Source: Gelidibacter pelagius (lineage in GTDB: Bacteria > Bacteroidota > Bacteroidia > Flavobacteriales > Flavobacteriaceae). Taken from it: a stretch of DNA of 64,000 nt. Position numbers and translations under genes: made by a program. Within the stretch, counting starts at the first letter, position 1. Every line of letters begins with the position of its first letter. Location of the stretch: contig NZ_JAGEVG010000009.1 of NCBI RefSeq assembly GCF_017581925.1, forward strand, positions 117,324 to 181,323, given 5' to 3'. Under the pieces are notes generated by a model, which saw nothing but the letters and a program-made list of their open reading frames with translations, was not told the DNA's origin and did not search any database. Positions 38,881 through 48,060 of this stretch are shown here, piece by piece.

Positions 38881-39816
38881 ATGCACCAAACCACAAATAC
38901 AATTTTAATGATTCGTCCTGTACATTTCAGGATGAACGAACAAACAGCGGTCAATAATTATTTTCAGGAAGACTTGGATCTAAAGAACTCTGAAATCAAT
39001 ACAAAAGCTCAAGCCGAATTTGATGCCTTTGTAGAAAAGCTCAGGGACGTCGGTGTTAACGTTATTGTGGAAGATGATGATAAATTGAACGATACGCCAG
39101 ATTCTATCTTCCCGAATAACTGGGTGAGTTTTCATGAAAACGGTGATGTGGTGCTCTATCCAATGTTTGCTGAAAACAGACGTAAGGAACGACGTGAAGA
39201 GCTTCTCGATCGTTTGGAGGAAGAGGGATTTGAAATTGAGAATATAATGGACTATACCAGTGCCGAAGAAGATCATTTCTTTTTGGAAGGTACTGGCAGC
39301 ATTATCATGGATCGGGTTAATAAAAAAGCATATTGTGCGCTTTCTCCACGGGCAGATGAAGAGTTGTTTATCGAGTTCTGCGAAGATTTTGACTATTTTC
39401 CAGTCATTTTCACAGCGTATCAAACAGTGGATGATGACCGCTTGCCTATTTATCACACCAACGTTATGATGTGTGTTGCAGAAACTTTTGCTGTTATATG
39501 CTTGGATAGTATTGATGATAAGAAAGAGCGCAAAAGTGTTGTTGAACACCTTAAAAAAGACGGGAAGGAAGTTATTGCGATTACTGAAGACCAAATGCAC
39601 AACTTTGCCGGCAATATGTTGCAGGTGAGAGGCACCGATGAAAAGCGTTATTTGGTGATGAGTAAAGCGGCACATGATAGTTTGACAAGTTTGCAAATTG
39701 CCAAAATTTCCATGCATTGTGAGATGTTGTACAGCGATTTGGAAACTATAGAAACCTGTGGTGGCGGAAGTGCCCGTTGTATGATGGCGGAGGTGTTTTT
39801 GCCGAAAATGAGTTAG
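38881..39816 (+). CDS. ctlX: CtlX-like citrulline-utilisation hydrolase (amidinotransferase superfamily)
   Basis: 311 residues of the pentein superfamily. MIRPVHFRMNEQTAVNNYFQ, DTPDSIFPNNWVSFHENGDV, FLEGTGSIIMDRVNKKAYCA, the catalytic His in YHTNVMMCV and the Cys in CGGGSARCMMAEVFLP are all visible. CtlX was named for citrulline use in Francisella. Bacteroidota homologues are annotated the same way, but the substrate here is inferred. It lies alone after a -7 element, followed by repeat-rich DNA. Confidence 0.85.
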   Translation: MHQTTNTILMIRPVHFRMNEQTAVNNYFQEDLDLKNSEINTKAQAEFDAFVEKLRDVGVNVIVEDDDKLNDTPDSIFPNNWVSFHENGDVVLYPMFAENRRKERREELLDRLEEEGFEIENIMDYTSAEEDHFFLEGTGSIIMDRVNKKAYCALSPRADEELFIEFCEDFDYFPVIFTAYQTVDDDRLPIYHTNVMMCVAETFAVICLDSIDDKKERKSVVEHLKKDGKEVIAITEDQMHNFAGNMLQVRGTDEKRYLVMSKAAHDSLTSLQIAKISMHCEMLYSDLETIETCGGGSARCMMAEVFLPKMS

Positions 39817-40135
39817 AATTGAAAAATAAAATGTTCTTAGCCTAAAACACTGAACACTGCCTGCCCGTCCGTAGCATTTGCGAAGGCGGGAACACTGCCT
39901 GCCCGTCCTCAGTTATAACGACGGTTGGAAATTGAAACTGAAGTTGAAGTTGAAATTGAAGCAGTCAATTCTATGTAATTATGGATAAACTTTGAACCCG
40001 AACTTTAATTCTGAAAATCTAACCGCAAAGGGCGCAAAGTGCTTTCCTAAGGACGCAAAGCAATTTAATTTGATGCAGCCTTCTATTTAATCATGCTCAA
40101 AACTTGAACCTGAAACTCGAAACTAAAAACCTTTT
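39817..40135 (+). repeat. Repeat-rich spacer after ctlX
   Basis: A 19-base word GAACACTGCCTGCCCGTCC occurs at 39852-39870 and 39890-39908. The first copy also forms an imperfect palindrome with CGAAGGCGGG (39881-39890). At about 39925-39962 a TTGAAR hexamer repeats (GAAGTTGAAGTTGAAATTGAAG). At 40024-40060 the word CGCAAAG occurs three times. A last part repeats GAACC/GAAAC words. No gene is seen. The GC-rich first part stands out from the AT-rich surroundings. Confidence 0.7.
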
Positions 40136-42199
40136 TTAGCTTTTCTCTTCCGTATTCATCTTAGGAAGTTCCACATAAAATTTGGTGCCAACATTCGGAG
40201 TGCTTTCCACCCAAATACGACCATGGTTAAGCTCTACGAGTTCCTTGCAGATCGTCAAGCCCAAGCCCGTGCCTTTTTCGTTTTTGGTTCCAACAGTGGT
40301 GAAATTATTGTTTTGAAATAATTTTCTGAGGTTTTCCTTTGGAATGCCAACCCCTGTATCTTCCACGCAAATCAAGGATTTTCCATTGTGCTCTTTGTTT
40401 GAGATGGTGATAATATCTCCGACACGACTGAATTTTACGGCATTGGTGATTAAGTTTTGTATAATAATTTCTACCATACTTCGATCAGCATAGATAAAAT
40501 CACGTTGGGATTCGTCAATCACAACAATACGCTTTTGTTCGAGTTTTTGTTCTACCAAACTGATTTTGCTATGAAACACTTCTTGGATGTCGAAATGTTC
40601 AGGATTCGGTTCCAAATTTTGCATTTGGGATTTCGACCAGTTTAGAAGATTGAACAATAGTAAGGACGCATTGTCGGCATTTTCACTCAATTCTGGTATC
40701 AACTCATTAAATTCCTCTCTACTGATACTGTCTTCCTTAAGTAGATCTAAAAATGCTTTGATTGAGGATATAGAGTCTTTTAGGTCATGTGATACAATGC
40801 TGAACAAGCGATCCTTGACGTCATTGATTTCTTGAAGATGAAGTTTCTGTTCCATAATGGCTTCATTTTGAAGTTGGATCTGCTCATTTTTTTCTTCAAG
40901 TTCCTGTGTGTATTTAATGGTGCTTTTTCTTTTTAGGTAAATCAAAAGTAAAAAGGTCAAAACGATTAGAAATGCAACAATCAAACCATAAGAAAGAAGC
41001 TTTAAGCTTTTGATTTGATTGGTATTGCTTTCGGGTTCTTTGCTGCTGGTTATGGCCGTCGACTCGATATTGGATTCATTCTCAAGAGCATCTTCAATGG
41101 AGTCGGTATTTATCGGTAACTGAGGTTGGTTTTCCCGATCTAAGGTCTGTTTTAAACTATAATACTCACGTTGCCAACGGTAAGCGTTTTGAAACTTCCC
41201 TTTGGTAGAGTCCAAAGCCATTAAAAGCTTGTAGTTTTTAAGAAGTTCTTCGTTGTTTCCAACGCCTTTTGCCAAGTTGTGGGCTTCGTAAATCTGACTT
41301 TCCGCAAGTCGGGTGTTTTTCTGTTCAAGATTAAGATGTCCGATTGAATTCAGAGCTCGCAAAATCCCTTCTTTATCATTTATTCTCCTATTGAATTTAA
41401 GACCCTCTACAAGGTATTCAGCGGCCTTGTCATAATCTTTAAATTTAAGATATTCTTCACCAATACGTGGTAATATTTCACCTCTTAAAGATTGGTCGGT
41501 TTCAGGATTGAGCATCGCTAAAACGGTTTCATAATATTCGATTGCCTTTCGGTGTTCTTTGCGTTTAGAATACAATTTGGCAATATTTTTTGTAGAGATT
41601 TTAATGCCAGTGCTATCTTTTAATCGTTCCCTGACGTTTAAGGCTTTTAGGTTGAATTCAAGCGATTTATCTATTTGATTCGTATTATAATACGCTTTTG
41701 CCAAATTGTTGTAGGCCAAACTAAGGTCTTCGTTCAGGTTTTGATCTTCAAATATTCTGATTGCCGATAAGGAATTCATCAATCCAGTTCTATAATTCCC
41801 TCTTTTTATCTCTATTAGACCAATACTGTTGCTCACTTGTGCGACACCCAAAGCGTCATTGATCTCTGTGTATAATTTTTTTGATTTATTGAAATGGTCA
41901 ATAGCATTGAAATAGTCATTCTTATTGGCATAAATAAGGGCTTGAAAATAATTGGCTGCCGCGATGCCTTTAGTGTAGTTTATCGTTTTTGAAAGTAGCT
42001 CAGTTTCTGAAATGTATGAGAGTGCTTTTTGATAATCTTGGGCTTTGTAAAGCGCTTTGATAAGATGAATTGAGGTGTCTACCTTAGAGGAATCCTGTTT
42101 TTGAAAAGCTAATTGTATAGCAAGGCTGTCTATCTCTTTGGTTTGTGCAAAACCAGATAAGACAGCAAAAAAGGCAGCTAAGGTAATTAACCGTTTCAT
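40136..42199 (-). CDS. TPR-containing sensor histidine kinase
   Basis: 687 residues from the ATG at 42199, which gives a clean signal peptide (MKRLITLAAFFAVLSGFAQ). About 370 residues of tetratricopeptide repeats follow (for example ALGVAQVSNSIGLIEIKRGN). Then come one membrane helix (LLSYGLIVAFLIVLTFLLLI), a coiled coil, HisKA with FSIVSHDLKDSISSIKAF, and an ATPase domain with NLITNAVKF (N box), DTGVGIP and GTGLGLTI. No response regulator is adjacent, so its partner is unknown. TPR sensor kinases of this layout are frequent in Bacteroidota. Confidence 0.92.
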   Translation of the reverse strand: MKRLITLAAFFAVLSGFAQTKEIDSLAIQLAFQKQDSSKVDTSIHLIKALYKAQDYQKALSYISETELLSKTINYTKGIAAANYFQALIYANKNDYFNAIDHFNKSKKLYTEINDALGVAQVSNSIGLIEIKRGNYRTGLMNSLSAIRIFEDQNLNEDLSLAYNNLAKAYYNTNQIDKSLEFNLKALNVRERLKDSTGIKISTKNIAKLYSKRKEHRKAIEYYETVLAMLNPETDQSLRGEILPRIGEEYLKFKDYDKAAEYLVEGLKFNRRINDKEGILRALNSIGHLNLEQKNTRLAESQIYEAHNLAKGVGNNEELLKNYKLLMALDSTKGKFQNAYRWQREYYSLKQTLDRENQPQLPINTDSIEDALENESNIESTAITSSKEPESNTNQIKSLKLLSYGLIVAFLIVLTFLLLIYLKRKSTIKYTQELEEKNEQIQLQNEAIMEQKLHLQEINDVKDRLFSIVSHDLKDSISSIKAFLDLLKEDSISREEFNELIPELSENADNASLLLFNLLNWSKSQMQNLEPNPEHFDIQEVFHSKISLVEQKLEQKRIVVIDESQRDFIYADRSMVEIIIQNLITNAVKFSRVGDIITISNKEHNGKSLICVEDTGVGIPKENLRKLFQNNNFTTVGTKNEKGTGLGLTICKELVELNHGRIWVESTPNVGTKFYVELPKMNTEEKS

Positions 42200-42622
42200 T
42201 TTCTTGCAATTAGTTATAAATTGTAATGCGATGTGATTTGAGCTTGCCTTGAGGGAGAGGATAGGCACGTTCACAAAATACAATAACAATGCTGTTAAGG
42301 ATTTTTAAATATAATGTATCAACGTTTTTGGGACCTTGATTAATAGCTTCCTCAAAAATGGATAAAAGGGTTTTAATAATCTAATTTTCGGGTTTTAATA
42401 CCAATAAATTAGATGAAGTGATGCGCGTTATTTTTTGAATAATTTAGATATCGGTTGAAAGGTCAATATCTTGGGAAAACGACACTTTCATCGTTGAAAT
42501 GCACAATCATGATCAATGTAATATGGTGTCCAATTAAAACATTGCAAATCATTAGTTTATAAGATAATATAAAAATTGAAATGTTTATTGATTATCTTAC
42601 AATATAATTAATTGGCAGAAAA
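42200..42622. other. AT-rich gap between sensor kinase and small membrane gene
   Basis: 423 bases without a recognisable gene, terminator, palindrome or exact TAnnTTTG element on either strand. A frame continuous with the kinase reaches 42289 but does not look coding. It presumably holds the divergent promoters of both neighbours. Confidence 0.4.
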
Positions 42623-42829
42623 ATGAATAAAACAATCAAAACAATTTTGATGGTTGTAGGAGCGGTCCTACTCGTGTATGGCATTTACACCTTAATTGCT
42701 CCAGAAGCTTCTATTGGAATTGGTGATTTAAGCATTGATGTTCAAGATAATACGGATGCATATACGACCATTGGTCTTGGTATAGTGGCTTTGGTGTTGG
42801 GGTTTCTTGGAGGTCAGAAACTAAAATAA
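42623..42829 (+). CDS. Small two-helix membrane protein
   Basis: 68 residues with hydrophobic segments IKTILMVVGAVLLVYGIYTL and TTIGLGIVALVLGFLGGQKL. Between them is a short polar loop (DLSIDVQDNTDAY). The layout resembles DUF3185-type small proteins. The function is unknown. The frame is well formed, with an A-rich start region. The gene stands alone, convergent with the GH53 remnant, 3 bases between them. Confidence 0.6.
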   Translation: MNKTIKTILMVVGAVLLVYGIYTLIAPEASIGIGDLSIDVQDNTDAYTTIGLGIVALVLGFLGGQKLK

Positions 42830-42832
42830 ATG

Positions 42833-43960
42833 CTAATGGTGTCTAAAAATATCAAAGATTGGTAGCACCTTATGGTTAAATTCAAACATGCATTGATTTT
42901 CCCAAGCGCTACCATTTGTTGAGGTGTCTCCATTATCATTAAATGCCACACAGTCTGGTGCCCAATAGCAAAAGCCAATGCCTTTTTGGTTTGGAATGGA
43001 TTTAATCGTGGTGACAAGCCATTTAAGATAGGCTTTCTGACCAGCTGGTGTTGTGGGAAATTCTCCCAGGATTTGACTACTGTAGCCAATAAAGTTCGTG
43101 CTGTGATCATCCCACTCCAAAGTAATTGGATAGGCAACTTCACCGTTAAAATATCTTTATTAAAAGTAGTTGCCAAGTTATTAAGGTTCGTATTTATTAA
43201 ATCCAAGTCTTTAAGTTTGAAATTGTGGGTAAATAAGAAAGTCCGATAATATCAAACTCATTATGATAAGGATTGAGTTCCTCAAAAAAGTAAATTGCAC
43301 TTTCAACGTTCGAATGGTGGAGCATGATTTGAATGCTGTTGCTCCTGTCAACTTCTTTGATTCCCTTTATAGCTTGTTTTACCAAGGCTGCATAATTGGG
43401 CCAATTATCATTGTGTTCATCCCAAACCTTACCGTAATTCCATAAAAAACCACTGTCCGTTTCATTGTCTATCTGTATGACTTTTGGGAGTGTGTTTTGT
43501 ATTTTTAATTCGAGTACGACGTTTTTGGTATATTCATAAACGGCAATTTTAATTTGATCAAAATCCATGTTCTGCCATGCTTAAAGGGCGTTTGAGGACC
43601 TGGATCGGCCCAAGTATCCGAATAATGGAAATCCAAAAGAAAATCCATTTTCTTGTTTTTAATTTTGAGTGCATAGGCTTTGATATCTGATAGGCTGTTT
43701 TGTACATTCTGTGGTGTGTTCCATAATTTGAGGCGGACGAGGTTGGTTCCATTTTCAGAAACAAAATCCAATAGATTGATGGGATTGCCATTTTCATCCT
43801 TATATTCTACATCATAAGTTTCCAGTTCTGATTGAAATGACAAATCCATACCTTTGTAAAAATGAGGTTCTGCCGGAGATAAATCATCGGAAGAGTCATT
43901 GGAATCGCTGCATCCTGTAATAAGAAATAGGAAACTCAGAATGTAGAATGTTTTTTTCAT
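42833..43960 (-). pseudogene. GH53 arabinogalactan endo-1,4-beta-galactosidase lipoprotein, three frameshifts
   Basis: A full-length galactanase (about 376 residues if repaired) is spread over three frames. The start codes for a lipoprotein signal (FLFLITGC, Cys17), FYKGMDLSFQSELE, NLVRLKLWNTP and DFHYSDTWADPGPQTPF. Near 43581 the frame moves to give AWQNMDFDQIKIAVYEYTK and QIDNETDSGFLWNYGKVWDE with the acid/base Glu. Near 43211 it moves again (KDLDLINTNLNNLA). Near 43141 it returns to GEVAYPITLEWDDH with the nucleophile Glu. All three changes look like loss of one base, two of them in A runs. It would have cut beta-1,4-galactan. Real decay or assembly error are both possible. Confidence 0.85.
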
Positions 43961-44279
43961 ATGGTGATTTGATATTCAAAATTATTGCATATCCGCAATT
44001 AATCGTAAAATTGAGATTGCTCATTTAAAATCCGAATAAGCCTTGCCCCGCTCGGTAGATATCGGGAGGGTCAAACAAAAAATCGGCATTGTATTTTCAG
44101 TTTTTAATTCTTAGGACTAAAAACGGATATGCAAATTCAAATTTAATCAAATTTAAAAAAGTCAACCAGATGCTATTTTAATCGATTCTTTAACTTATTG
44201 CTTTTCCACAACAATACAGCTTTTGCATCCAAAAAATTTAATTAAAATCTTATCTTTGCACACTTAAATTGAACAGCAG
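43961..44279. other. Gap between GH53 remnant and argS, with argS promoter element
   Basis: 319 bases. A GC-richer island around 44041-44075 holds a degenerate inverted word (CTCGGTAGATATCGGGAG). The rest is AT-rich. The only regulatory element I can point to is TATCTTTG at 44251-44258. Confidence 0.4.
44251..44258 (+). promoter_or_regulatory. -7 element TATCTTTG for argS
   Basis: Exact TAnnTTTG 21 bases before the argS start. A TTTG at 44222-44225 is 25 bases upstream, longer than the usual 19-20. Confidence 0.6.
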
Positions 44280-46058
44280 ATGAATCTTCAGGAAACCTTA
44301 TCACATCAAGTAAAAAAAGCAGTAAATGATATTTTTGGTGCGACCTTAGAGTCGGTAGAGCTACAGTCAACCCGTAAAGAGTTTGTAGGTGATGTCACTG
44401 TGGTGATTTTTCCAATGCTGCGTGTGGTAAAAGGAAATCCAGTCCAGATTGGTGAGCAAATTGGCCAACATCTTTTGGAGAACATCAATGAGGTAAAATC
44501 CTTCAATGTCGTGAAAGGATTTTTAAATGTTGAAATTGAGGATGCGTATTATCTTGATGTTTTTCAATCTATAAGAGACCAGAAAACCTACGGATTTGTA
44601 ACTTCTAAACCAGAAGAAAAGGCTGTTATGGTGGAATACTCTTCACCAAACACCAATAAGCCTTTGCATTTGGGGCATATCCGAAACAACTTATTGGGGT
44701 ATAGTGTTGCTGAAATCTTGAAAGCTTCTGGGAAAAAAGTTTATAAAACGCAAATTATTAATGATCGGGGGATTCATATTTGTAAGAGTATGTTGGCTTG
44801 GCAACGTTATGGAAATGGAGAAACGCCTGAATCTACTGGTTTAAAAGGAGATAAACTGGTAGGAAATTATTACGTGAAATTTGATCAAGAATACAAAAGT
44901 GAAATTCAGGAATTAATAGATCAAGGAAAAACTGAAGAGGAAGCTAAAAAGCAAGCCCCTATAATAATTGAAGCACAGGAGATGCTCCAGAAATGGGAAG
45001 CGGGCGAAAAGGAGACCGTAGCGCTTTGGGAAAAAATGAATGGTTGGGTTTACAAAGGATTTGATGAAACCTATAAGAATTTGGGAGTTGATTTTGATAG
45101 TCTGTATTATGAAAGTCAAACCTATCTCTTAGGGAAGGAATTTGTTGCCGAAGGGTTAAAGTCTGGTGTGTTTTTCGAAAAAGAAGATGGTTCGGTTTGG
45201 TGTGATTTGACAGAGGATGGTTTGGACGAAAAAATTGTGCTCCGTTCGGACGGCACCGCAGTTTATATGACCCAAGATATTGGTACCGCCATTCAGCGGG
45301 TGAAAGATTTTCCCGATGTTGGAGGTATGGTTTATACTGTTGGGAATGAGCAGGAATACCATTTTCAGGTCTTGTTTTTAATCATTAAAAAACTCGGATT
45401 TGAGTGGGCCAAAAACCTATTTCATCTAAGTTATGGGATGGTCGATTTGCCTTCGGGGAAAATGAAGAGTAGGGAAGGTACTGTTGTTGATGCCGATGAT
45501 CTGATTGTCGAAATGGCACAAACTGCTGAGGAGATTTCAGAAGAATTGGGCAAGCTGGAAGGCTATTCAGATGCTGAAAAAGAAGAACTTTACAAATCTA
45601 TCGGTCTAGGTGCTTTAAAATATTATATCTTGAAGGTCGATCCAAGAAAACGGATTCTTTTCGACCCTAAGGAATCTATCGATTTTCAAGGGAATACAGG
45701 GCCGTTTATTCAATATACTTACGCCAGGATCCAATCGATATTAAGAAAATCAGATTTAGGAGCTGCTATTGACACGCATACCATAACGCTTCACGAGAAG
45801 GAAAAAGAATTGATCAAGCAGTTGTTATTGTTTCCTGAAGTGATTCAAAATGCGGCAGATAATCACAGTCCAGCATTGGTGGCAAATTACACCTATGATT
45901 TGGTGAAAGAGTTCAATTCCTTTTATCAAAATGTGTCCATTCTTGGAGCTGAAAACCATAACGAAAAGGCTTTTAGGGTCGCTTTGTCAAATAAAGTCGC
46001 CGTGACCATAAAAAATGCATTTGGATTATTGGGTATTGATGTGCCTGAGCGAATGTAA
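44280..46058 (+). CDS. argS: Arginyl-tRNA synthetase
   Basis: 592 residues, class I. VEYSSPNTNKPLHLGHIRNN holds the HIGH-type motif (HLGH), and LPSGKMKSREGTVVDADDLI the KMSKS equivalent. An N-terminal additional domain (first 110 residues) and a C-terminal DALR anticodon-binding domain (GPFIQYTYARIQSILRKSDL onward) are present. It charges tRNA-Arg in the cytosol. It is monocistronic. Confidence 0.98.
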   Translation: MNLQETLSHQVKKAVNDIFGATLESVELQSTRKEFVGDVTVVIFPMLRVVKGNPVQIGEQIGQHLLENINEVKSFNVVKGFLNVEIEDAYYLDVFQSIRDQKTYGFVTSKPEEKAVMVEYSSPNTNKPLHLGHIRNNLLGYSVAEILKASGKKVYKTQIINDRGIHICKSMLAWQRYGNGETPESTGLKGDKLVGNYYVKFDQEYKSEIQELIDQGKTEEEAKKQAPIIIEAQEMLQKWEAGEKETVALWEKMNGWVYKGFDETYKNLGVDFDSLYYESQTYLLGKEFVAEGLKSGVFFEKEDGSVWCDLTEDGLDEKIVLRSDGTAVYMTQDIGTAIQRVKDFPDVGGMVYTVGNEQEYHFQVLFLIIKKLGFEWAKNLFHLSYGMVDLPSGKMKSREGTVVDADDLIVEMAQTAEEISEELGKLEGYSDAEKEELYKSIGLGALKYYILKVDPRKRILFDPKESIDFQGNTGPFIQYTYARIQSILRKSDLGAAIDTHTITLHEKEKELIKQLLLFPEVIQNAADNHSPALVANYTYDLVKEFNSFYQNVSILGAENHNEKAFRVALSNKVAVTIKNAFGLLGIDVPERM

Positions 46059-46071
46059 TTTAGTGTAACCC

Positions 46072-46103
46072 ATAACTTAAAAGCCAAGCGTATTAAGTTA
46101 TGA
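46072..46103 (+). repeat. 10-bp inverted repeat after argS
   Basis: CATAACTTAA (46072-46081) and TTAAGTTATG (46094-46103) are exact reverse complements with a 12-base loop. No T-tract follows, so termination is doubtful. It is the only structure in the argS-ffh gap besides the ffh promoter. Confidence 0.5.
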
Positions 46104-46215
46104 GGGTTATTACGATGGCTATCAGGATTAGCGGTATTAGAAGCTCAATGTCTGACAAGCTTGCCAAGATGATATTTATTAAGTCCTTAGGTTTTATAAA
46201 TACACATCAAATATG

Positions 46216-46223
46216 TAAATTTG
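46216..46223 (+). promoter_or_regulatory. -7 element TAAATTTG for ffh
   Basis: Exact TAnnTTTG 57 bases before the ffh start, followed by GCAA. No good -33 box. Confidence 0.6.
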
Positions 46224-46280
46224 CAACTCAAAATTTAATTCTTGTAGTTTTAAACACTGCAAACAGAAGACTGAAAACAT

Positions 46281-47609
46281 ATGTTTAATAATTTAAGTGA
46301 AAAGTTAGATAAGGCCCTACACGTCCTCAAAGGACATGGAAGTATTACGGAAGTCAACGTTGCTGAAACCTTAAAAGAGGTGCGCAGAGCATTGTTGGAT
46401 GCCGATGTCAACTTTAAAATTGCCAAGGAATTTACCAATACGGTTAAGGAAAAAGCATTGGGTCAAAATGTATTGACCACTTTGCAGCCAGGACAGTTGA
46501 TGGTAAAATTGGTCAAGGATGAGCTGACTGAACTTATGGGTGGCGATGTTGAAGATATCGATCTTTCAGGAAATCCAAGCGTAATTTTGATGTCTGGATT
46601 ACAAGGTTCTGGTAAAACGACGTTTTCTGGTAAGCTTGCCAACTATCTTAAAAACAAAAAAACAAAGAAACCTTTATTGGTAGCCTGTGACGTTTATCGT
46701 CCGGCTGCGGTTGACCAACTTCATGTGGTGGGAGATCAAATCAATGTTGAGGTTTATAGTGATAAAGGAAACACAGATCCTGTAGCCATTGCAAAGGCAG
46801 GTATCGCACATGCAAAAGCAAACGGTCATAATGTAGTCATTATTGATACCGCCGGACGTTTGGCTGTTGATGAGGCGATGATGACGGAAATTTCCAATAT
46901 CCGTGATGCTATTCAGCCACAGGAAATTTTATTTGTGGTAGATGCCATGACAGGTCAAGATGCTGTTAATACCGCTAAAGCCTTTAACGATGTCCTAAAC
47001 TTTGACGGTGTTATCCTTACCAAATTAGATGGTGATACTCGAGGTGGTGCGGCCATTTCCATTAAATCTGTAGTTAATAAACCAATCAAGTTTATTGGTA
47101 CAGGCGAAAAAATGGAAGCCATTGATGTGTTCTATCCATCACGTATGGCAGATCGTATTTTGGGGATGGGAGATGTTGTGTCTCTTGTTGAACGTGCCCA
47201 GGAGCAGTTTGATGAAGAGGAAGCACGTAAACTTCAAAAGAAAATCGCTAAAAATCAATTCGGTTTTGATGATTTCTTGAATCAGATTCAGCAGATTAAA
47301 AAAATGGGAAACATGAAGGATCTTATAGGCATGATCCCAGGTGCTGGAAAAATGATGAAAGATGTTGACATTGATGATGATGCATTTAAAGGTATTGAAG
47401 CCATCATCCATTCCATGACACCATTAGAAAGAACAAATCCATCAGTTATCAATGCTAGTAGAAAGAAACGTATTGGTAAAGGCTCTGGAACTTCTGTGCA
47501 AGAAGTCAATCAGCTTCTAAAACAATTCGACCAAATGAGCAAGATGATGAAGATGATGCAAGGTGGCAAAGGAAAAGCAATGATGCAGGCGATGAAGGGG
47601 ATGAGGTAG
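46281..47609 (+). CDS. ffh: Signal recognition particle protein Ffh (SRP54)
   Basis: 442 residues. An N domain (residues 1-95) is followed by the GTPase domain with GLQGSGKTTFSGKLA (106-120), DTAGR near 189-193, TKLDGDTRGGAA and GTGEKMEA. A methionine-rich M domain (MSKMMKMMQGGKGKAMMQAM) binds signal sequences and SRP RNA. It targets membrane proteins to FtsY and SecYEG. The SRP RNA gene is not in the window. Confidence 0.98.
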   Translation: MFNNLSEKLDKALHVLKGHGSITEVNVAETLKEVRRALLDADVNFKIAKEFTNTVKEKALGQNVLTTLQPGQLMVKLVKDELTELMGGDVEDIDLSGNPSVILMSGLQGSGKTTFSGKLANYLKNKKTKKPLLVACDVYRPAAVDQLHVVGDQINVEVYSDKGNTDPVAIAKAGIAHAKANGHNVVIIDTAGRLAVDEAMMTEISNIRDAIQPQEILFVVDAMTGQDAVNTAKAFNDVLNFDGVILTKLDGDTRGGAAISIKSVVNKPIKFIGTGEKMEAIDVFYPSRMADRILGMGDVVSLVERAQEQFDEEEARKLQKKIAKNQFGFDDFLNQIQQIKKMGNMKDLIGMIPGAGKMMKDVDIDDDAFKGIEAIIHSMTPLERTNPSVINASRKKRIGKGSGTSVQEVNQLLKQFDQMSKMMKMMQGGKGKAMMQAMKGMR

Positions 47610-47688
47610 TATTCAGTAGGCAGTCATTAGTTGACAGTCGCAGTCTCAGTCTCAGACCAGTTTTTTATAATTAATAAACAATTGTGAT
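47610..47688 (+). repeat. Word-repeat spacer left of the four-helix-bundle gene
   Basis: GTAGGCAGTCATTAGTTGACAG leads into CAGTCGCAGTCTCAGTCTCAG, with a 6-base period (47634-47656). The element CAGTCGCAGT recurs inverted on the other side of the next gene. Confidence 0.5.
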
Positions 47689-48060
47689 ATGGATTTCAAG
47701 AAACTGTTAGCGTATCAAAAGTCCTTTGATTTAGCTATGGATATTTTTGAGGTTTCTAAAAGTTTTCCGAAAGAGGAGACGTATTCGCTAATTAATCAAA
47801 TAAGAAAAAGTTCTCGGTCAGTAACTGCGAATATTTCTGAATCTTATAGAAAGCGTTTATATCCACGACATTTTGTAAGTAAACTTACCGATGCAGATGC
47901 TGAAAACTCTGAAACCTTCGCATGGTTGGAATTTGCTTTGGCTTGCAATTATATAGATGATTCTACATTTCAGGATTTAAACATCAAATCTTTAGAAATA
48001 GGAAAACTAATAAATTTTATGATCAATAATACAGGGAAATTCGGAGTTAAGCCAGAATGA
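47689..48060 (+). CDS. Four-helix-bundle protein (23S rRNA intervening-sequence family)
   Basis: 123 residues: LAYQKSFDLAMDIFEVSKSF, FPKEETYSLINQIRKSSRSV, TANISESYRKRLYPRHFVSK, then two further helices. This matches the S23/IVS-encoded four-helix-bundle family, first seen inside 23S rRNA intervening sequences and related to the diversity-generating-retroelement protein Avd. Its biochemical role is unsettled; homologues bind nucleic acids. No reverse transcriptase or variable repeat is nearby. It lies between ffh and folD, framed by inverted CAGTCGCAGT words, and looks inserted. Confidence 0.8.
   Translation: MDFKKLLAYQKSFDLAMDIFEVSKSFPKEETYSLINQIRKSSRSVTANISESYRKRLYPRHFVSKLTDADAENSETFAWLEFALACNYIDDSTFQDLNIKSLEIGKLINFMINNTGKFGVKPE

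Noticed and set aside
42200..42289. N-terminal extension of the sensor kinase
   Set aside because: The ATG at 42199 gives a proper signal peptide; the extension would bury it.
46100..46288. 62-codon open frame between argS and ffh
   Set aside because: It overlaps the ffh promoter and start, has no recognisable domain, and begins inside the inverted repeat.
47689..48060. Avd-like gene as part of a diversity-generating retroelement
   Set aside because: No reverse transcriptase, template repeat or variable-repeat target gene is found nearby.
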